A DNA stretch of 64,000 bases from Clostridium sp. AWRP (GCF_004006395.2 NZ_CP029758.2:682001-746000); one strand, 5' to 3'; counted from the stretch's first letter, positions 29,439 through 38,630 are shown. Notes: generated by a model from the sequence alone, not told the origin. Made by a program: numbers and translations.

Positions 29439-30872
29439 TTATTTAATTGTTGACGGATTTAGGTCTATTTCAAAAGGACCAACCGAAGAAAAAGTATATT
29501 GAAGGTGATTTAATTTTAACTTATCTCCTATTCCAGTTTTTATTTGATAAAAAACTTTAATATTATCATTATTTTGGCTAGTGTTACTTTCACCATCTCC
29601 GTCAGTAACGCTTTCAAATAAAATATTTGAAGTTTGTAATTTTGAATTGCTGTCATTTATATAATTGTAAATTAACTCTATACTGTCATTTGATAAGCGG
29701 TTTATACTAATAATTTTGAATCTAAATCCCTTATAGTTAACTATTTTGTTTAAAATGTTTTTACCTGATTTGGGAACATTTAATTCTAAGTTAAAATCAG
29801 AAGTTTCATCGTTATAATTATTGAGATCATTATTAATAGAATTGAAATCAATACTATCAGTATGATAAACTACATTTGAAACAGTTAACTTTAATTTTTT
29901 GCCAGTGAGTTTGCTTAAATCAAATAAAGATTCATTTCCTTTATCTAAATAATTAATATTGTTATGGCCATATACTGCATTATTATATTCATCAGAAATT
30001 ATAATATGGGAATTTTGTATAGAATTATTATTTATTAATTTTGTACTAATTGGTTCTTTGCAACCCCATTCTTTGCCTTCTTGGAATGTTCCATAATTAA
30101 GTGTATCTATTTTTTTCGATTTAAAATCTGGTAAGGTATCTGTAAAATAATAATCTACTTTTAAAATATTCCCCTCTCTTTTTAATGAAGTCACGTTTAG
30201 TGTAGTTATTCCATTAGTTGCAGTATATAAAACTTTTGATTCAGCAGCTTCTTTAAAATCAGAATTTTTTAGTTTAAAAGTTGCTTTAGTAAACTTTTTA
30301 TCATTATCTACAATACTTAAAGTATAGCTATTAGCTTTTTTTATATTACCATTGTATTCTGCCCGGTATGAGCCTATGTGATTATCCGGCATCATAGCAA
30401 GATTGTCACTCCTATGAAGTTCATAAGAATTACCATGATTGTCTGTAATAGTGTAATAAGATCGTTTAAGCTCTTCAGGTTCAATAGTTAAAGTAACTAT
30501 AATTTTATTATTGTCTATATACATATTAGCTAAAGTTATATTACCTTGTTTAATACTGTTTTTAAGAATTTTTGGTTTATCTGAAGAAACTTTTACTTCT
30601 CCAATACCAGATATAACAGTGAGTTTTTCTATCATATTAGCTAAAACATTCCTTTGTGATATGAGTATAGGAATAGTTATCAGAAGGATGATTGCTGCTG
30701 CAATAAAATTTTTTTTACCTTTAGGTTTCTTAGGTTTTACTTTACTAATAATATTTTTACAGATTTTTTTCTTTTCAAATTCATTGAGGTCATCACTGCT
30801 AAATTCATTTCCATTTATATTAACATCATTTAAAAGTTTTAAAACATCATCTTCATTCAAATTTAAATTCAT
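29439..30872 (-). CDS. Anti-sigma-factor-like membrane protein (DUF4179 family)
   Basis: 477-aa single-pass membrane protein. A cytoplasmic segment of about 50 residues ends in a lysine-rich stretch. A membrane helix (about residues 56-76, FIAAAIILLITIPILIS) follows, then a large extracellular domain of DUF4179 type rich in Asn, Ser and Lys. The gene overlaps the sigma-factor gene by 4 bases (ATGA), the normal arrangement for an ECF sigma factor and its membrane-bound regulator. It probably holds the sigma factor until an envelope signal arrives. The signal is unknown. Confidence 0.8.
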   Translation of the reverse strand: MNLNLNEDDVLKLLNDVNINGNEFSSDDLNEFEKKKICKNIISKVKPKKPKGKKNFIAAAIILLITIPILISQRNVLANMIEKLTVISGIGEVKVSSDKPKILKNSIKQGNITLANMYIDNNKIIVTLTIEPEELKRSYYTITDNHGNSYELHRSDNLAMMPDNHIGSYRAEYNGNIKKANSYTLSIVDNDKKFTKATFKLKNSDFKEAAESKVLYTATNGITTLNVTSLKREGNILKVDYYFTDTLPDFKSKKIDTLNYGTFQEGKEWGCKEPISTKLINNNSIQNSHIIISDEYNNAVYGHNNINYLDKGNESLFDLSKLTGKKLKLTVSNVVYHTDSIDFNSINNDLNNYNDETSDFNLELNVPKSGKNILNKIVNYKGFRFKIISINRLSNDSIELIYNYINDSNSKLQTSNILFESVTDGDGESNTSQNNDNIKVFYQIKTGIGDKLKLNHLQYTFSSVGPFEIDLNPSTIK

Positions 30873-31432
30873 TTTGATACCTCCACTTCACCTGAAATAT
30901 GTAATTTTCTTATAATCGAGTTTTTAGTGCGCCATAATCTATTGTAGATAGCCCCTTTTGATAAATTAAAATTTTTACACAAGGTTTCCATATCTTGATC
31001 CAAAAGGTATTTTCGTATAAACAGTTCTCTGTCCAGCTTATGTTCATATTGCAAAAGCTTTATTAATTCTTCTTTCTTTTCCCTCAATATATATTCATTT
31101 TCAATATCAGTATTAGAGATTAACATTTGTTCTTCTATCTGAAGGTTGTCCTGTTTAACTAAGCTTCTTTTATAATCTATAGCCTTATATTTACTTACAG
31201 CTAAAAGCCAATTCTTAAATGAAGATTTTTCAGGATTATATAAGTGACTTTTATTCCATATTAAAAGATATACATCATTAATACATTCTTTTGCATTTTC
31301 ATAATTATCGTTTCCAAGTACATTTAGTACAACTTTAAAAACTAAATTACAGTAAATATTAATTATGTATTCTAAGGCTGCAGGATTTTTTCCCTTAAGT
31401 TCTAATAAAAAGTTTTTATCGTTAATTTTCAT
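30869..31432 (-). CDS. ECF-type RNA polymerase sigma factor
   Basis: 187-aa sigma-70-family factor with regions 2 and 4 only. Region 2 covers residues about 15-80 (AALEYIINIYCNLVFKVV to SSFKNWLLAVSKYKAIDY), and region 4 about 120-175 with the helix-turn-helix DMETLCKNFNLSKGAIYNRLWRTKNSI. It directs RNA polymerase to a small stress regulon, usually including its own promoter. AAGGAG precedes the ATG, and translation is coupled to the downstream anti-sigma gene. The target promoters cannot be read here. Confidence 0.88.
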   Translation of the reverse strand: MKINDKNFLLELKGKNPAALEYIINIYCNLVFKVVLNVLGNDNYENAKECINDVYLLIWNKSHLYNPEKSSFKNWLLAVSKYKAIDYKRSLVKQDNLQIEEQMLISNTDIENEYILREKKEELIKLLQYEHKLDRELFIRKYLLDQDMETLCKNFNLSKGAIYNRLWRTKNSIIRKLHISGEVEVSK

Positions 31433-31570
31433 TTTTAACTCCTTTCGTCTTATCTTATCACTAATTAATACGAATAATATAGTTAGTATTTCACAGAATT
31501 TATTTTGACATTTTAGCTAAAATGAGAATTCCTACTAATTTGTCGAATTCATGTTATCATAAGTGATTTG

Positions 31571-31592
31571 TTAAGTAAGTAGACAAGTTGTG
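31571..31592. promoter_or_regulatory. Candidate FCD-regulator operator, site 1
   Basis: TAAGTAAGTAGACAAGTTGT lies 130 bases before the GntR/FCD gene and shares AGTAGACAAGT with site 2 (32894-32915) upstream of the transketolase operon. The two genes flank the same regulator, which suggests autoregulation plus control of the operon. Confidence 0.5.
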
Positions 31593-31722
31593 AAAAATAT
31601 AATATACTTTATATTGAGAAAAAGGGAAAAATAATAAATAATCTACTATATAAAGTTAAAAAATACACAAAGTTATGTTTACAACATAAATAAGAATTAC
31701 ATTTTTCTATGAGGTGATTTCT

Positions 31723-32424
31723 ATGAGTTTTAATCCAGTATCGAGTAAAAAGTTATACTTGCAAATTTATAATCAGATTCTTTCACAAATCCAATTAGGA
31801 ATGTTTAAGATAGGTGACAAATTACCACCAGAAAGGGAGTTGTGTACACAGTTCAATGTAAGTAGGGCCCCTGTCAGGCAGGCTCTAAGTGCTTTGGAAT
31901 TGAACGGATACATTTATTCCCGTCAGGGTGAAGGTGTTTTTGTTATGAACAACCAACCAACTATTGGAAACAATAAGTCAAATATGGTGCTAGAGTCAGT
32001 GACCCCAGAAGAGATTGTTGAGGCAAGGATGAATATCGAACCTATAATTGCTAAATTTGCAGCTGAAAGGGCTACGGATCAGGAGATTGAGAATATACGT
32101 AAGATTGAAAATAAGTTTGAAGAAGAAGCAAATGAGGGCATATACAACCCGGAAACAGATGAAAAATTACACGTTGAGATATCAAAAGCTTCTCATAATG
32201 ATTTGTTTATCAAATTTACCAATGATATAAACAATGTGATGAAAGAGCATAAAATGTGGATTTTCCTTCGTGATAGAACTGTTACTAGACCAGAATACAG
32301 GGATATCAATGTAAGTGAACATAGGGAGATTGTTAAATCCATTGAAAATTGTGATGGTGAAGAAGCAATGAAAAAAATGACTAAACACATGAATAATCTG
32401 TACGACAGGTATTGGAAGGAATAG
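31723..32424 (+). CDS. GntR-family regulator with FCD domain (FadR subfamily)
   Basis: 233-aa regulator. The winged helix (residues about 8-70) has YNQILSQIQLGMFKIGDKLPPERELCTQFNVSRAPVRQALSAL split over the GntR signature. The helical FCD ligand-binding domain (about 85-225) shows the EARMNIEPIIAKFAAERAT start and the metal-ligand-type HVEISKASHN and SEHREIVKSIENCDGEEAM segments. FadR-subfamily proteins usually sense an organic acid or sugar acid of the pathway they control. It lies just before the transketolase operon in the same direction. The ATG is chosen because GAGGTGATT lies before it; an upstream GTG at 31714 overlaps that site. Confidence 0.9.
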   Translation: MSFNPVSSKKLYLQIYNQILSQIQLGMFKIGDKLPPERELCTQFNVSRAPVRQALSALELNGYIYSRQGEGVFVMNNQPTIGNNKSNMVLESVTPEEIVEARMNIEPIIAKFAAERATDQEIENIRKIENKFEEEANEGIYNPETDEKLHVEISKASHNDLFIKFTNDINNVMKEHKMWIFLRDRTVTRPEYRDINVSEHREIVKSIENCDGEEAMKKMTKHMNNLYDRYWKE

Positions 32425-32853
32425 GAGATAATATAACGGGAGTTGTTATGCTAAGCAATTTAACATATAATATGCTGTTTTGTAAATTAAAAACAAATGC
32501 AACATATTATAGAGTTTATTCTTGGTGTAACAACCCTTATTTTTTTAGTTGATAATTTATCTTTTTGGTTATGTTTTGAATATTTGTATATACAAAGTTG
32601 ATATTATATTAACAAAAACAATCTTTAGCAACTTATATTTTCATTGTCTTATTGGGATATGATTGTCAATAATATTTTTTACAATATAAGGGAATATATT
32701 CAACAATTTTCTGCAGAGAATGTTGTGTACCTTTCTTTTAATTCTTAGAAAGTACTCATTCACTAATTCACAGAAACCAAGATATAGTGAGGTGTTAGTA
32801 ACATTTTATTTTTCTGAAATTTAAGAAAAAAGAAAAAATTTTTTAATTTATTA
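32425..32853. other. Intergenic region before the transketolase operon
   Basis: AT-rich stretch of about 430 bases with no credible gene. A weak hairpin-like segment ending in TTATTTTTTTAG near 32540 may terminate the regulator transcript. I see no aptamer-like structure. Confidence 0.4.
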
Positions 32854-32881
32854 TTGACAAAAGTTGAATCCAAAGTATAAT
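32854..32881 (+). promoter_or_regulatory. Promoter of the transketolase operon
   Basis: TTGACA (32854-32859), 16 bases, TATAAT (32876-32881). The candidate operator 32894-32915 sits just downstream of the likely start of transcription, where a bound repressor would block it. Confidence 0.75.
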
Positions 32882-32893
32882 GAAATCATAAGA

Positions 32894-32915
32894 TACTTAG
32901 TAGACAAGTATACAA
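32894..32915. promoter_or_regulatory. Candidate FCD-regulator operator, site 2
   Basis: ACTTAGTAGACAAGTATACA contains an ACTT...AAGT dyad and shares AGTAGACAAGT with site 1 at 31571. Its position 13 bases after the -10 box fits a repressor site. Confidence 0.5.
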
Positions 32916-32943
32916 GGTAATAAATATTAACGAGGTGATTGGT

Positions 32944-33777
32944 ATGAAAGATATAAGTGTTGAAGAATTAAAACAAAAAGCTATTGAACTTAGGAAAACA
33001 GCCCTTACTATGATTTATGAAGCAGGATCTGGGCATCCAGGTGGCTCCCTTTCTTCAGCTGATGTAGTAGCAGCACTTTATTTTAAAGAAATGAATATTG
33101 ACTCTAAAAATCCTAAATGGGAGGATCGTGACAGGTTTATTTTATCAAAAGGTCATGTTTGTCCAATTCAGTATGCTGCATTAGCATTACAGGGATTTTT
33201 TCCGTATGAAACTATACACACATTAAGACAGTATGGATCAATCCTTCAAGGACATCCAAACATGAATAAGTGTCCAGGTATAGACATCTCTACTGGTTCT
33301 CTAGGGCAAGGCCTCTCTGTAGGAGTCGGTATGGCAATTGCTGGTAAGCGAGATGAAAAAGATTACAGAGTCTTTGTTATAGTAGGAGATGGAGAAAGTC
33401 AGGAAGGTCAGATATGGGAAGCAGTTGAAACTGCAGTTAAATATCAATTAGATAATTTAGTCGTATTTGTTGATGATAATGGACTTCAATGTGATGGTGC
33501 TTGTAAAGATATTATGCCAAATCAAGATATAGAAAAGAAATTTAGTGCATTTGGTTTTGAAACAAGAAGGATTAATGGACATTCTATGGAAGAAATAGTT
33601 GAAACTTTAGATTATATAAGAGAAGCAAAGAATGGAAAACCTAAATGTATTGTAATGAATACTGTAAAGGGTAAAGGAGTATCATTTATGGAAAATGTAG
33701 CTTCGTGGCATGGAGTTGCTCCTAATGATGAAGAATATAAACAAGCTATGGAAGAGTTAGAAGGAGGTTTAAAGTAA
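32944..33777 (+). CDS. Transketolase, N-terminal (TPP-binding) subunit
   Basis: 277-aa half transketolase carrying the thiamine-diphosphate pyrophosphate-binding domain. It moves two-carbon ketol units between sugar phosphates together with the next gene product. Motifs are GHPGGSLSSADVVAALYF, the HPNMNKCPGIDISTGSLGQGLS segment and GDGESQEGQIWEA with VVFVDDNG (metal and TPP ligands). Split transketolases are common in archaea and clostridia. They serve either the pentose phosphate pathway or special pathways such as apiose or sulfoquinovose breakdown. The ATG at 32944 follows GAGGTGATT; the upstream ATT/ATG frame to 32935 is unlikely. Its stop overlaps the next start. Confidence 0.93.
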   Translation: MKDISVEELKQKAIELRKTALTMIYEAGSGHPGGSLSSADVVAALYFKEMNIDSKNPKWEDRDRFILSKGHVCPIQYAALALQGFFPYETIHTLRQYGSILQGHPNMNKCPGIDISTGSLGQGLSVGVGMAIAGKRDEKDYRVFVIVGDGESQEGQIWEAVETAVKYQLDNLVVFVDDNGLQCDGACKDIMPNQDIEKKFSAFGFETRRINGHSMEEIVETLDYIREAKNGKPKCIVMNTVKGKGVSFMENVASWHGVAPNDEEYKQAMEELEGGLK

Positions 33778-34709
33778 TGAGTATGGTGAAAAAAGCAACG
33801 AGACAAGCTTTTGGAGATGAAATATTAGCATTAGGAAAAAAGAATAAAGACATATATGTTGTTGATATAGATATTGGTAAATCATGTAAAACTGGAGAAT
33901 TCTTAAAGCAGTTACCTAATCAACATATAAATGTTGGTATAGCTGAACAAAATGCTTGTGGAGTTGCTGTAGGACTTGCTACAACTGGAAAAATACCATT
34001 TGTAAGCACATATGCTATATTTGGTTCTTTAAGAATGGGTGAACAGATAAGACAAGAGGTTTGTTATCCAAACCTAAATGTTAAAATTGCTTGTTCTCAT
34101 GGTGGGCTTACTCCTGCTAATGATGGTGCTAGCCATCAATGTATAGAAGATATGGGAGTTCTTAGAACTTTACCAAACATGACAGTAGTTATGGGTGCTG
34201 ATTATTATTCTACTAAAAAGCTAATACAACAAGCAGCAGAAATTTATGGACCTGTATATCTTCGTTTTACAAGAGATGCTATTCCAGTAATATATGATGA
34301 AAATGAAGAGTTTACAATAGGTAAAGCAAAGAAAATAAAAGACGGAGAAGATATAGCTATTATTGCTAATGGAGATACTGTATATTTAGCATTAGAAGCA
34401 TCTAAAAAACTAGAAGAGGAAGGAATTTCTGTAAAGTTATTAGATATGCATACAATTAAGCCTTTAGACAGAGAAGCAGTAGTTGAATGCTTGAATGTTG
34501 GAAAGATAATTACTGTTGAAGACCATAATATTATAAATGGACTAGGAAGTGCAGTATGTGAAGTAGTTGCTGAAGAAGGAAAAGGTAAAGTAGTAAGAAT
34601 AGGGGTTCAAGATCAATTTGGACAGTCTGCACCTTATGAAAAACTTATGGAAATTAACGGAATTACTATAGCTAATATAGTAAAAACAGCTAAAGAAATG
34701 CTAAAATAA
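33777..34709 (+). CDS. Transketolase, C-terminal (pyrimidine-binding) subunit
   Basis: 310-aa partner subunit carrying the pyrimidine-binding and C-terminal domains. The glutamate that activates TPP lies in NVGIAEQNACGVAVGLA; HGGLTPANDGASHQCIEDMGVLR and LDMHTIKPLDREAV are family landmarks. Its ATG overlaps the stop of the first subunit (TAATG), which ensures balanced production. AAGGAGGTTTAAAG lies before the start. Confidence 0.93.
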   Translation: MSMVKKATRQAFGDEILALGKKNKDIYVVDIDIGKSCKTGEFLKQLPNQHINVGIAEQNACGVAVGLATTGKIPFVSTYAIFGSLRMGEQIRQEVCYPNLNVKIACSHGGLTPANDGASHQCIEDMGVLRTLPNMTVVMGADYYSTKKLIQQAAEIYGPVYLRFTRDAIPVIYDENEEFTIGKAKKIKDGEDIAIIANGDTVYLALEASKKLEEEGISVKLLDMHTIKPLDREAVVECLNVGKIITVEDHNIINGLGSAVCEVVAEEGKGKVVRIGVQDQFGQSAPYEKLMEINGITIANIVKTAKEMLK

Positions 34710-34765
34710 TAAAAAATTGTAAAAGTCTAATTATACATTAAATAAATTGTGAGGAGAGATAATTT

Positions 34766-35524
34766 ATGTTTGAATTAAATGGAAGAGTAGCAATAGTAAC
34801 AGGAGCTGGTTCACCAAAAGGAATAGGACGTACTATAGCATTAACACTTGCAAAGCAGGGAGCTGCAGTTGTTATAGCGGATTTGAATACTGCAGGTGTA
34901 GATGATACTGTAAAAGCTGTTAAAGAAGCTGGTGGAAAAGCGCTAGGCGTAACATTGGATGTTACAAGCAAGGAATCAAATGAAGCTATGGTAGAAAAGG
35001 TCATTAAAGAATATGGAAGAATAGATATACTTATAAACAATGCAGGTGTTTCACAGAAGGTTACTGTTGAAGATATGACATTGGATGATATGAAGAGAAT
35101 ATTTAATGTAAACGTGTTCGGATTATTCTTGTGTACTCAGACTGTAATGAAGATTATGAAAAAACAGAAATACGGCAGAATAATAAGTCTTTCTTCAGTA
35201 TCAGGCAAGAGGGGCGGCGGAATATTCGGCGGTGCACACTATTCAGCATCAAAGGCTGCAGTATTAGGATTCTCAAAGAACCTTGCTCGTGAAGTAGCAC
35301 TTGACGGAATAACAGTAAATAGCGTTGCTCCAGGCCTTATTAACACGGAAATATGGAAATCACTTCCCAAAGAACAGGCTGATGCAATTATTGGGAATAT
35401 ACCTATAGGAAGACCAGGAGAAACACAAGAAATTGCATCAACAATTGCTTTCCTTGCTTCAGAAGAAGCTTCATATATAACAGGCGAGGATATAGACATC
35501 AATGGTGGACAGCATATGGATTAA
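34766..35524 (+). CDS. Short-chain dehydrogenase/reductase
   Basis: 252-aa classical SDR. The cofactor loop is VTGAGSPKGIGRTIA (a slightly stretched TGxxxGxG), followed by INNAG and the catalytic Ser with YSASK (Tyr-x-x-x-Lys). The C-terminus EDIDINGGQHMD is typical of sugar-alcohol and sugar-acid dehydrogenases as well as of FabG-like enzymes. The Asp in VIADLN after the second strand favours NAD over NADP. From context it probably oxidises or reduces the transported substrate before the transketolase step. It lies 56 bases after the transketolase genes; GAGGAGAG precedes the ATG. Confidence 0.88.
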   Translation: MFELNGRVAIVTGAGSPKGIGRTIALTLAKQGAAVVIADLNTAGVDDTVKAVKEAGGKALGVTLDVTSKESNEAMVEKVIKEYGRIDILINNAGVSQKVTVEDMTLDDMKRIFNVNVFGLFLCTQTVMKIMKKQKYGRIISLSSVSGKRGGGIFGGAHYSASKAAVLGFSKNLAREVALDGITVNSVAPGLINTEIWKSLPKEQADAIIGNIPIGRPGETQEIASTIAFLASEEASYITGEDIDINGGQHMD

Positions 35525-35552
35525 ACTTTGAAATTTTTTACAATATTATAAC

Positions 35553-35585
35553 ATAGGATATCTGGTTGAATTTAAGATATCCTAT
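35553..35585. other. Hairpin between the dehydrogenase and MFS genes
   Basis: ATAGGATATCT and AGATATCCTAT are perfect 11-bp arms with an 11-base loop. No strong T-run follows, so it could limit readthrough or protect the upstream message from decay. Confidence 0.5.
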
Positions 35586-35681
35586 AGTATAAAAGCAATA
35601 TTTTTAATATCCTTTTATTAAATTTACATTTTTATATCAAAATAGTAAAATGAATTTCTAAAATTATAATCTTAGCATAGC

Positions 35682-35695
35682 AGTAACCGTTTACA
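35682..35695. promoter_or_regulatory. Candidate CcpA cre site
   Basis: AGTAACCGTTTACA matches the catabolite-responsive-element consensus TGTAANCGNTTACA at every fixed position but the first. It lies 155 bases before the MFS start, so glucose repression of transport is plausible. Confidence 0.6.
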
Positions 35696-35849
35696 AATTA
35701 TCTTAAAATTGTAGCAAATTCATATTTTGAAATAAGCGAGATTGGCCTAGGGTAGAAGTGAAAATAATATATACTTAATTGATTAATGAAGAATGAAGAT
35801 ATTTGATGAAAAATTGGAAAATGCTATAAAATTATTTGGAGGTAGTGTT

Positions 35850-37178
35850 ATGGATGTAAAACAAATTGAGGCTTCAACGGTCAAAAAAGTCACATTAAGA
35901 CTAATTCCGTTTCTGTTTATATGTTTCGCAATAGCAATAATGGATAGGGTAAACGTAGGATTTGCTGCATTGACAATGAACGCAGATCTTGGTTTTTCCA
36001 GTGCTGTTTATGGGTTTGGTGCTGGAATATTCTTCATAGGATATTTCATATTTGAGGTACCAGGAAGCGCAGTAATGACTAAATGGGGAGCAAGAAAATG
36101 GATTGCAAGGATAATGATTTCTTGGGCATTCATTGCAGCAGCTATGTCTCTTATAAAAACCCCAATACAATTTTATACAGTTAGGTTTCTTTTAGGAGCA
36201 GCGGAAGCTAGTTTCTATCCATGTATGGTATGGTACTTAAGTAATTTCTATCAAAGTAAGAATCATGCCAAAGCTATAGCTGGATTCATGCTTGCAATAC
36301 CAGCAGCCAATGCAATAGGTTCTCCAATAGCAACTGTATTGTTGGGTACAAGTGTGTTTGGTTTATCAGGATGGCAGAGTCTGTTTATATTAGAGGGTAT
36401 ACCATGTCTGATCTTAGGTATAGTATGCTTAGCATATCTAGATGACAAAATAGAAGACGTAAAGTGGTTGACAAAAGAAGAATTAGATTGGCTTATAGAT
36501 GTTACAACAAAGGAAAGACTTCATAAAGAGAAAGCAAAACGATATACATTCATGGATGCTTTAAAGGACAGGGATGTGCTGGTAATGTCCTTAGGTTATT
36601 TTTGCTGGATGACGGGTTACTATGGAATAAATATGTTTCTTCCAACTATAACTAAAGGAATGTCTGCATCATTTAAGCTTAGTACTATGGGTTTAGGATG
36701 GCTTGTGGGAGGCATGTACCTTTGTGCTATGGTTGCTATGTATTTGGTTGGTAACCATTCTGACAAAACTAATGAAAGACGTCTTCATGTTTTTGGATGT
36801 TTATTAATAAGTGCAGTTGCAATGGTAGCAAGTGCTTATGTTGCAAAATCAAGTGTAGTAGGAGCCTTCGTGTTATTGACTATTTCTGTATGTGGAGCAT
36901 TTGGTTCATATTCACCATTCTGGGCAATTCCACCTTCATTCTTAACTGGTGCTGCTTCAGCAGGTGCTATAGCTCTTATAAACAGTATAGGTAATCTTGG
37001 AGGATTCGTTGGACCTTACCTTGTTGGATATATCAAAGATATAACAGGTTCTTTTACCGCAAGTATGATATTTCTTGGAGTTGTATTAGCCTTAGGTGGT
37101 ATTATTGTAGGATTCCTGGTTAAGGTTTCAGGTAAAGTTGTAGTCCTTGATGGAGAAGAAAAAAATAGTTTAACATAG
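35850..37178 (+). CDS. MFS transporter, anion:cation symporter (ACS) family
   Basis: 442-aa, 12-helix transporter. The N-terminal RLIPFLFICFAIAIMDRVNVGFAALTMNADLGFSSAVYGFGAGIFFIGYFIFEVPGS is the hallmark of the ACS family (split here by a short loop), which imports organic acids such as hexuronates, galactonate, tartrate or phthalate. WGARKWIARIMISWG-like text and the second-half GLGWLVGGMYLCAMV match. The carrier therefore points to an acidic sugar derivative as the cluster substrate (inference). The ATG at 35850 follows TTGGAGGTAGTG; an in-frame ATG at 35793 has a poor site. Confidence 0.88.
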   Translation: MDVKQIEASTVKKVTLRLIPFLFICFAIAIMDRVNVGFAALTMNADLGFSSAVYGFGAGIFFIGYFIFEVPGSAVMTKWGARKWIARIMISWAFIAAAMSLIKTPIQFYTVRFLLGAAEASFYPCMVWYLSNFYQSKNHAKAIAGFMLAIPAANAIGSPIATVLLGTSVFGLSGWQSLFILEGIPCLILGIVCLAYLDDKIEDVKWLTKEELDWLIDVTTKERLHKEKAKRYTFMDALKDRDVLVMSLGYFCWMTGYYGINMFLPTITKGMSASFKLSTMGLGWLVGGMYLCAMVAMYLVGNHSDKTNERRLHVFGCLLISAVAMVASAYVAKSSVVGAFVLLTISVCGAFGSYSPFWAIPPSFLTGAASAGAIALINSIGNLGGFVGPYLVGYIKDITGSFTASMIFLGVVLALGGIIVGFLVKVSGKVVVLDGEEKNSLT

Positions 37179-37198
37179 TATCAAATAGTAAAATGAGG

Positions 37199-37238
37199 TT
37201 CCAGCAGTTGGATTGAAATGGCTGCTGGAATTATTAAA
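37199..37238 (+). terminator. Hairpin between the MFS gene and pfk
   Basis: TTCCAGCAG and CTGCTGGAA are perfect 9-bp arms with a 14-base loop followed by TTATTAAAAA. It probably ends or attenuates the MFS message 45 bases before pfk. Confidence 0.65.
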
Positions 37239-37275
37239 AATCTGAGCAAATCAAATTCAAATAAAAGAGAGTGAT

Positions 37276-38235
37276 ATGAGAATGAAAAGATTAGGTGTTT
37301 TAACAAGCGGAGGAGATTCTCCAGGAATGAATGCTGCTATTAGAGCGGTAGTTAAATCCTCAAATCATTATGGCATAGAAGTTCTAGGGATAAAGCATGG
37401 GTATGCAGGTTTGATAAATGGTGAGGTAACACCTCTAGGCCATCATGAGGTTGATAGGATGGCAGAAAAGGGTGGAACCATACTGAAAACTGCCAGATGT
37501 CCTGAATTTATGGAAGAGCAGGGAAGGCAAATGGCTGTGGAAACCATAAAAAAGTTTGGTGTAGAAGGATTAGTTGTAATTGGAGGAGATGGTTCTTTCC
37601 ATGGAGCAGAAAAACTCAGCGAAATGGGAGTTAATGTAGTAGGACTTCCTGGAACAATAGACAATGACTTAGCTTATACTGAGTACTCAATAGGATTTGA
37701 TACAACTTTAAACACTGTTATGGATTGTATAGGTAAAATAAAAGATACGGACTCCTCCCATGAAAAAACAACTATTGTAGAGGTTATGGGAAGATACTGT
37801 GGTGATCTGGCATTGTATTCTGCTTTAGCTGGTGGTGGTGAGATAATATCTACTCCTGAAAGAAAATTGGATTTTGACACTATATGTTTAAAATTACAGG
37901 ATAACATAAGCAGAGGTAAATTTGATAACATAATAATAATAACCGAAAGAATGTATGACATAGAAGAACTTGGAATATACATACAAAAAAAGCTAAATAT
38001 AACTGTAAGAAGTACGGTTTTAGGATATATACAGAGAGGCGGCGAACCATCAGTTTTTGATAGAATTCTAGCAAGCAAAATGGGTGTTAGGGCTGTAGAA
38101 CTACTGATACTGGGAGAGACATGCAGAGCAGTAGGAATCAGAAACAATAAAATAATAGATGTGGACTTTAGAAAAGTAAATTATATAGATTCAGGTAAGG
38201 ATAAGGAATATGATCTTTTAAATAAACTCTTATAA
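37276..38235 (+). CDS. pfkA: 6-phosphofructokinase (PfkA family)
   Basis: 319-aa ATP-dependent phosphofructokinase making fructose 1,6-bisphosphate. Motifs in order are LTSGGDSPGMNAAIRAVV, the ATP loop GGDGSFHGA (Gly after Asp indicates ATP over pyrophosphate), the catalytic PGTIDND, VEVMGRYCGDLAL, and the C-terminal LGYIQRGGEPSVFDRI. Length is that of bacterial PfkA. A normal glycolytic copy is usually next to pyruvate kinase, but here it ends a transport/transketolase cluster and may be a dedicated second copy. Alternatively it could phosphorylate another sugar phosphate. AAAGAGAGTGAT precedes the start. Confidence 0.88.
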   Translation: MRMKRLGVLTSGGDSPGMNAAIRAVVKSSNHYGIEVLGIKHGYAGLINGEVTPLGHHEVDRMAEKGGTILKTARCPEFMEEQGRQMAVETIKKFGVEGLVVIGGDGSFHGAEKLSEMGVNVVGLPGTIDNDLAYTEYSIGFDTTLNTVMDCIGKIKDTDSSHEKTTIVEVMGRYCGDLALYSALAGGGEIISTPERKLDFDTICLKLQDNISRGKFDNIIIITERMYDIEELGIYIQKKLNITVRSTVLGYIQRGGEPSVFDRILASKMGVRAVELLILGETCRAVGIRNNKIIDVDFRKVNYIDSGKDKEYDLLNKLL

Positions 38236-38630
38236 AATTATTATCTAAAATAAGCTTTAAATACTCGTTTTTAAGTATCTAGAGGTTATTTTTATTTGAT
38301 GAACAATATAAAAAATAAGCCCATTGTATTAAAAATAAGTTGTATACAATGAGCAATGTTTAAGTAAATTATGAATTAAACAAATTCTCTATTTTATTAA
38401 AAACACCTACTTTGTATAATGTAGCCATAACATTCAATAGAAAACTATCTATATTTTAATCAACATTATAACTCACTTCTTTTTTATTATTCTTAATTCT
38501 TATTACCCAACAGGGATTGCATTTCTGCTTTATAAATTAGTTTCCCATTTTTGCCTAACGGGAAGTCAAACTAGTAAATATTAAGGTAAAAGTAAAAAAG
38601 TAGGCTTAGTAGCAATAATGCATAAGCTAA
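38236..38630. other. Intergenic region between convergent pfk and nrdJ
   Basis: About 395 bases with no gene. A hairpin at about 38329-38361 (CATTGTAT / ATACAATG) is the clearest structure. Several T-runs follow, so termination of both convergent transcripts here is likely. Confidence 0.45.

Noticed and set aside
34766..35524. FabG of fatty acid synthesis
   Set aside because: Sequence alone allows it, but the gene is inside a transport/transketolase cluster with no other fab genes.
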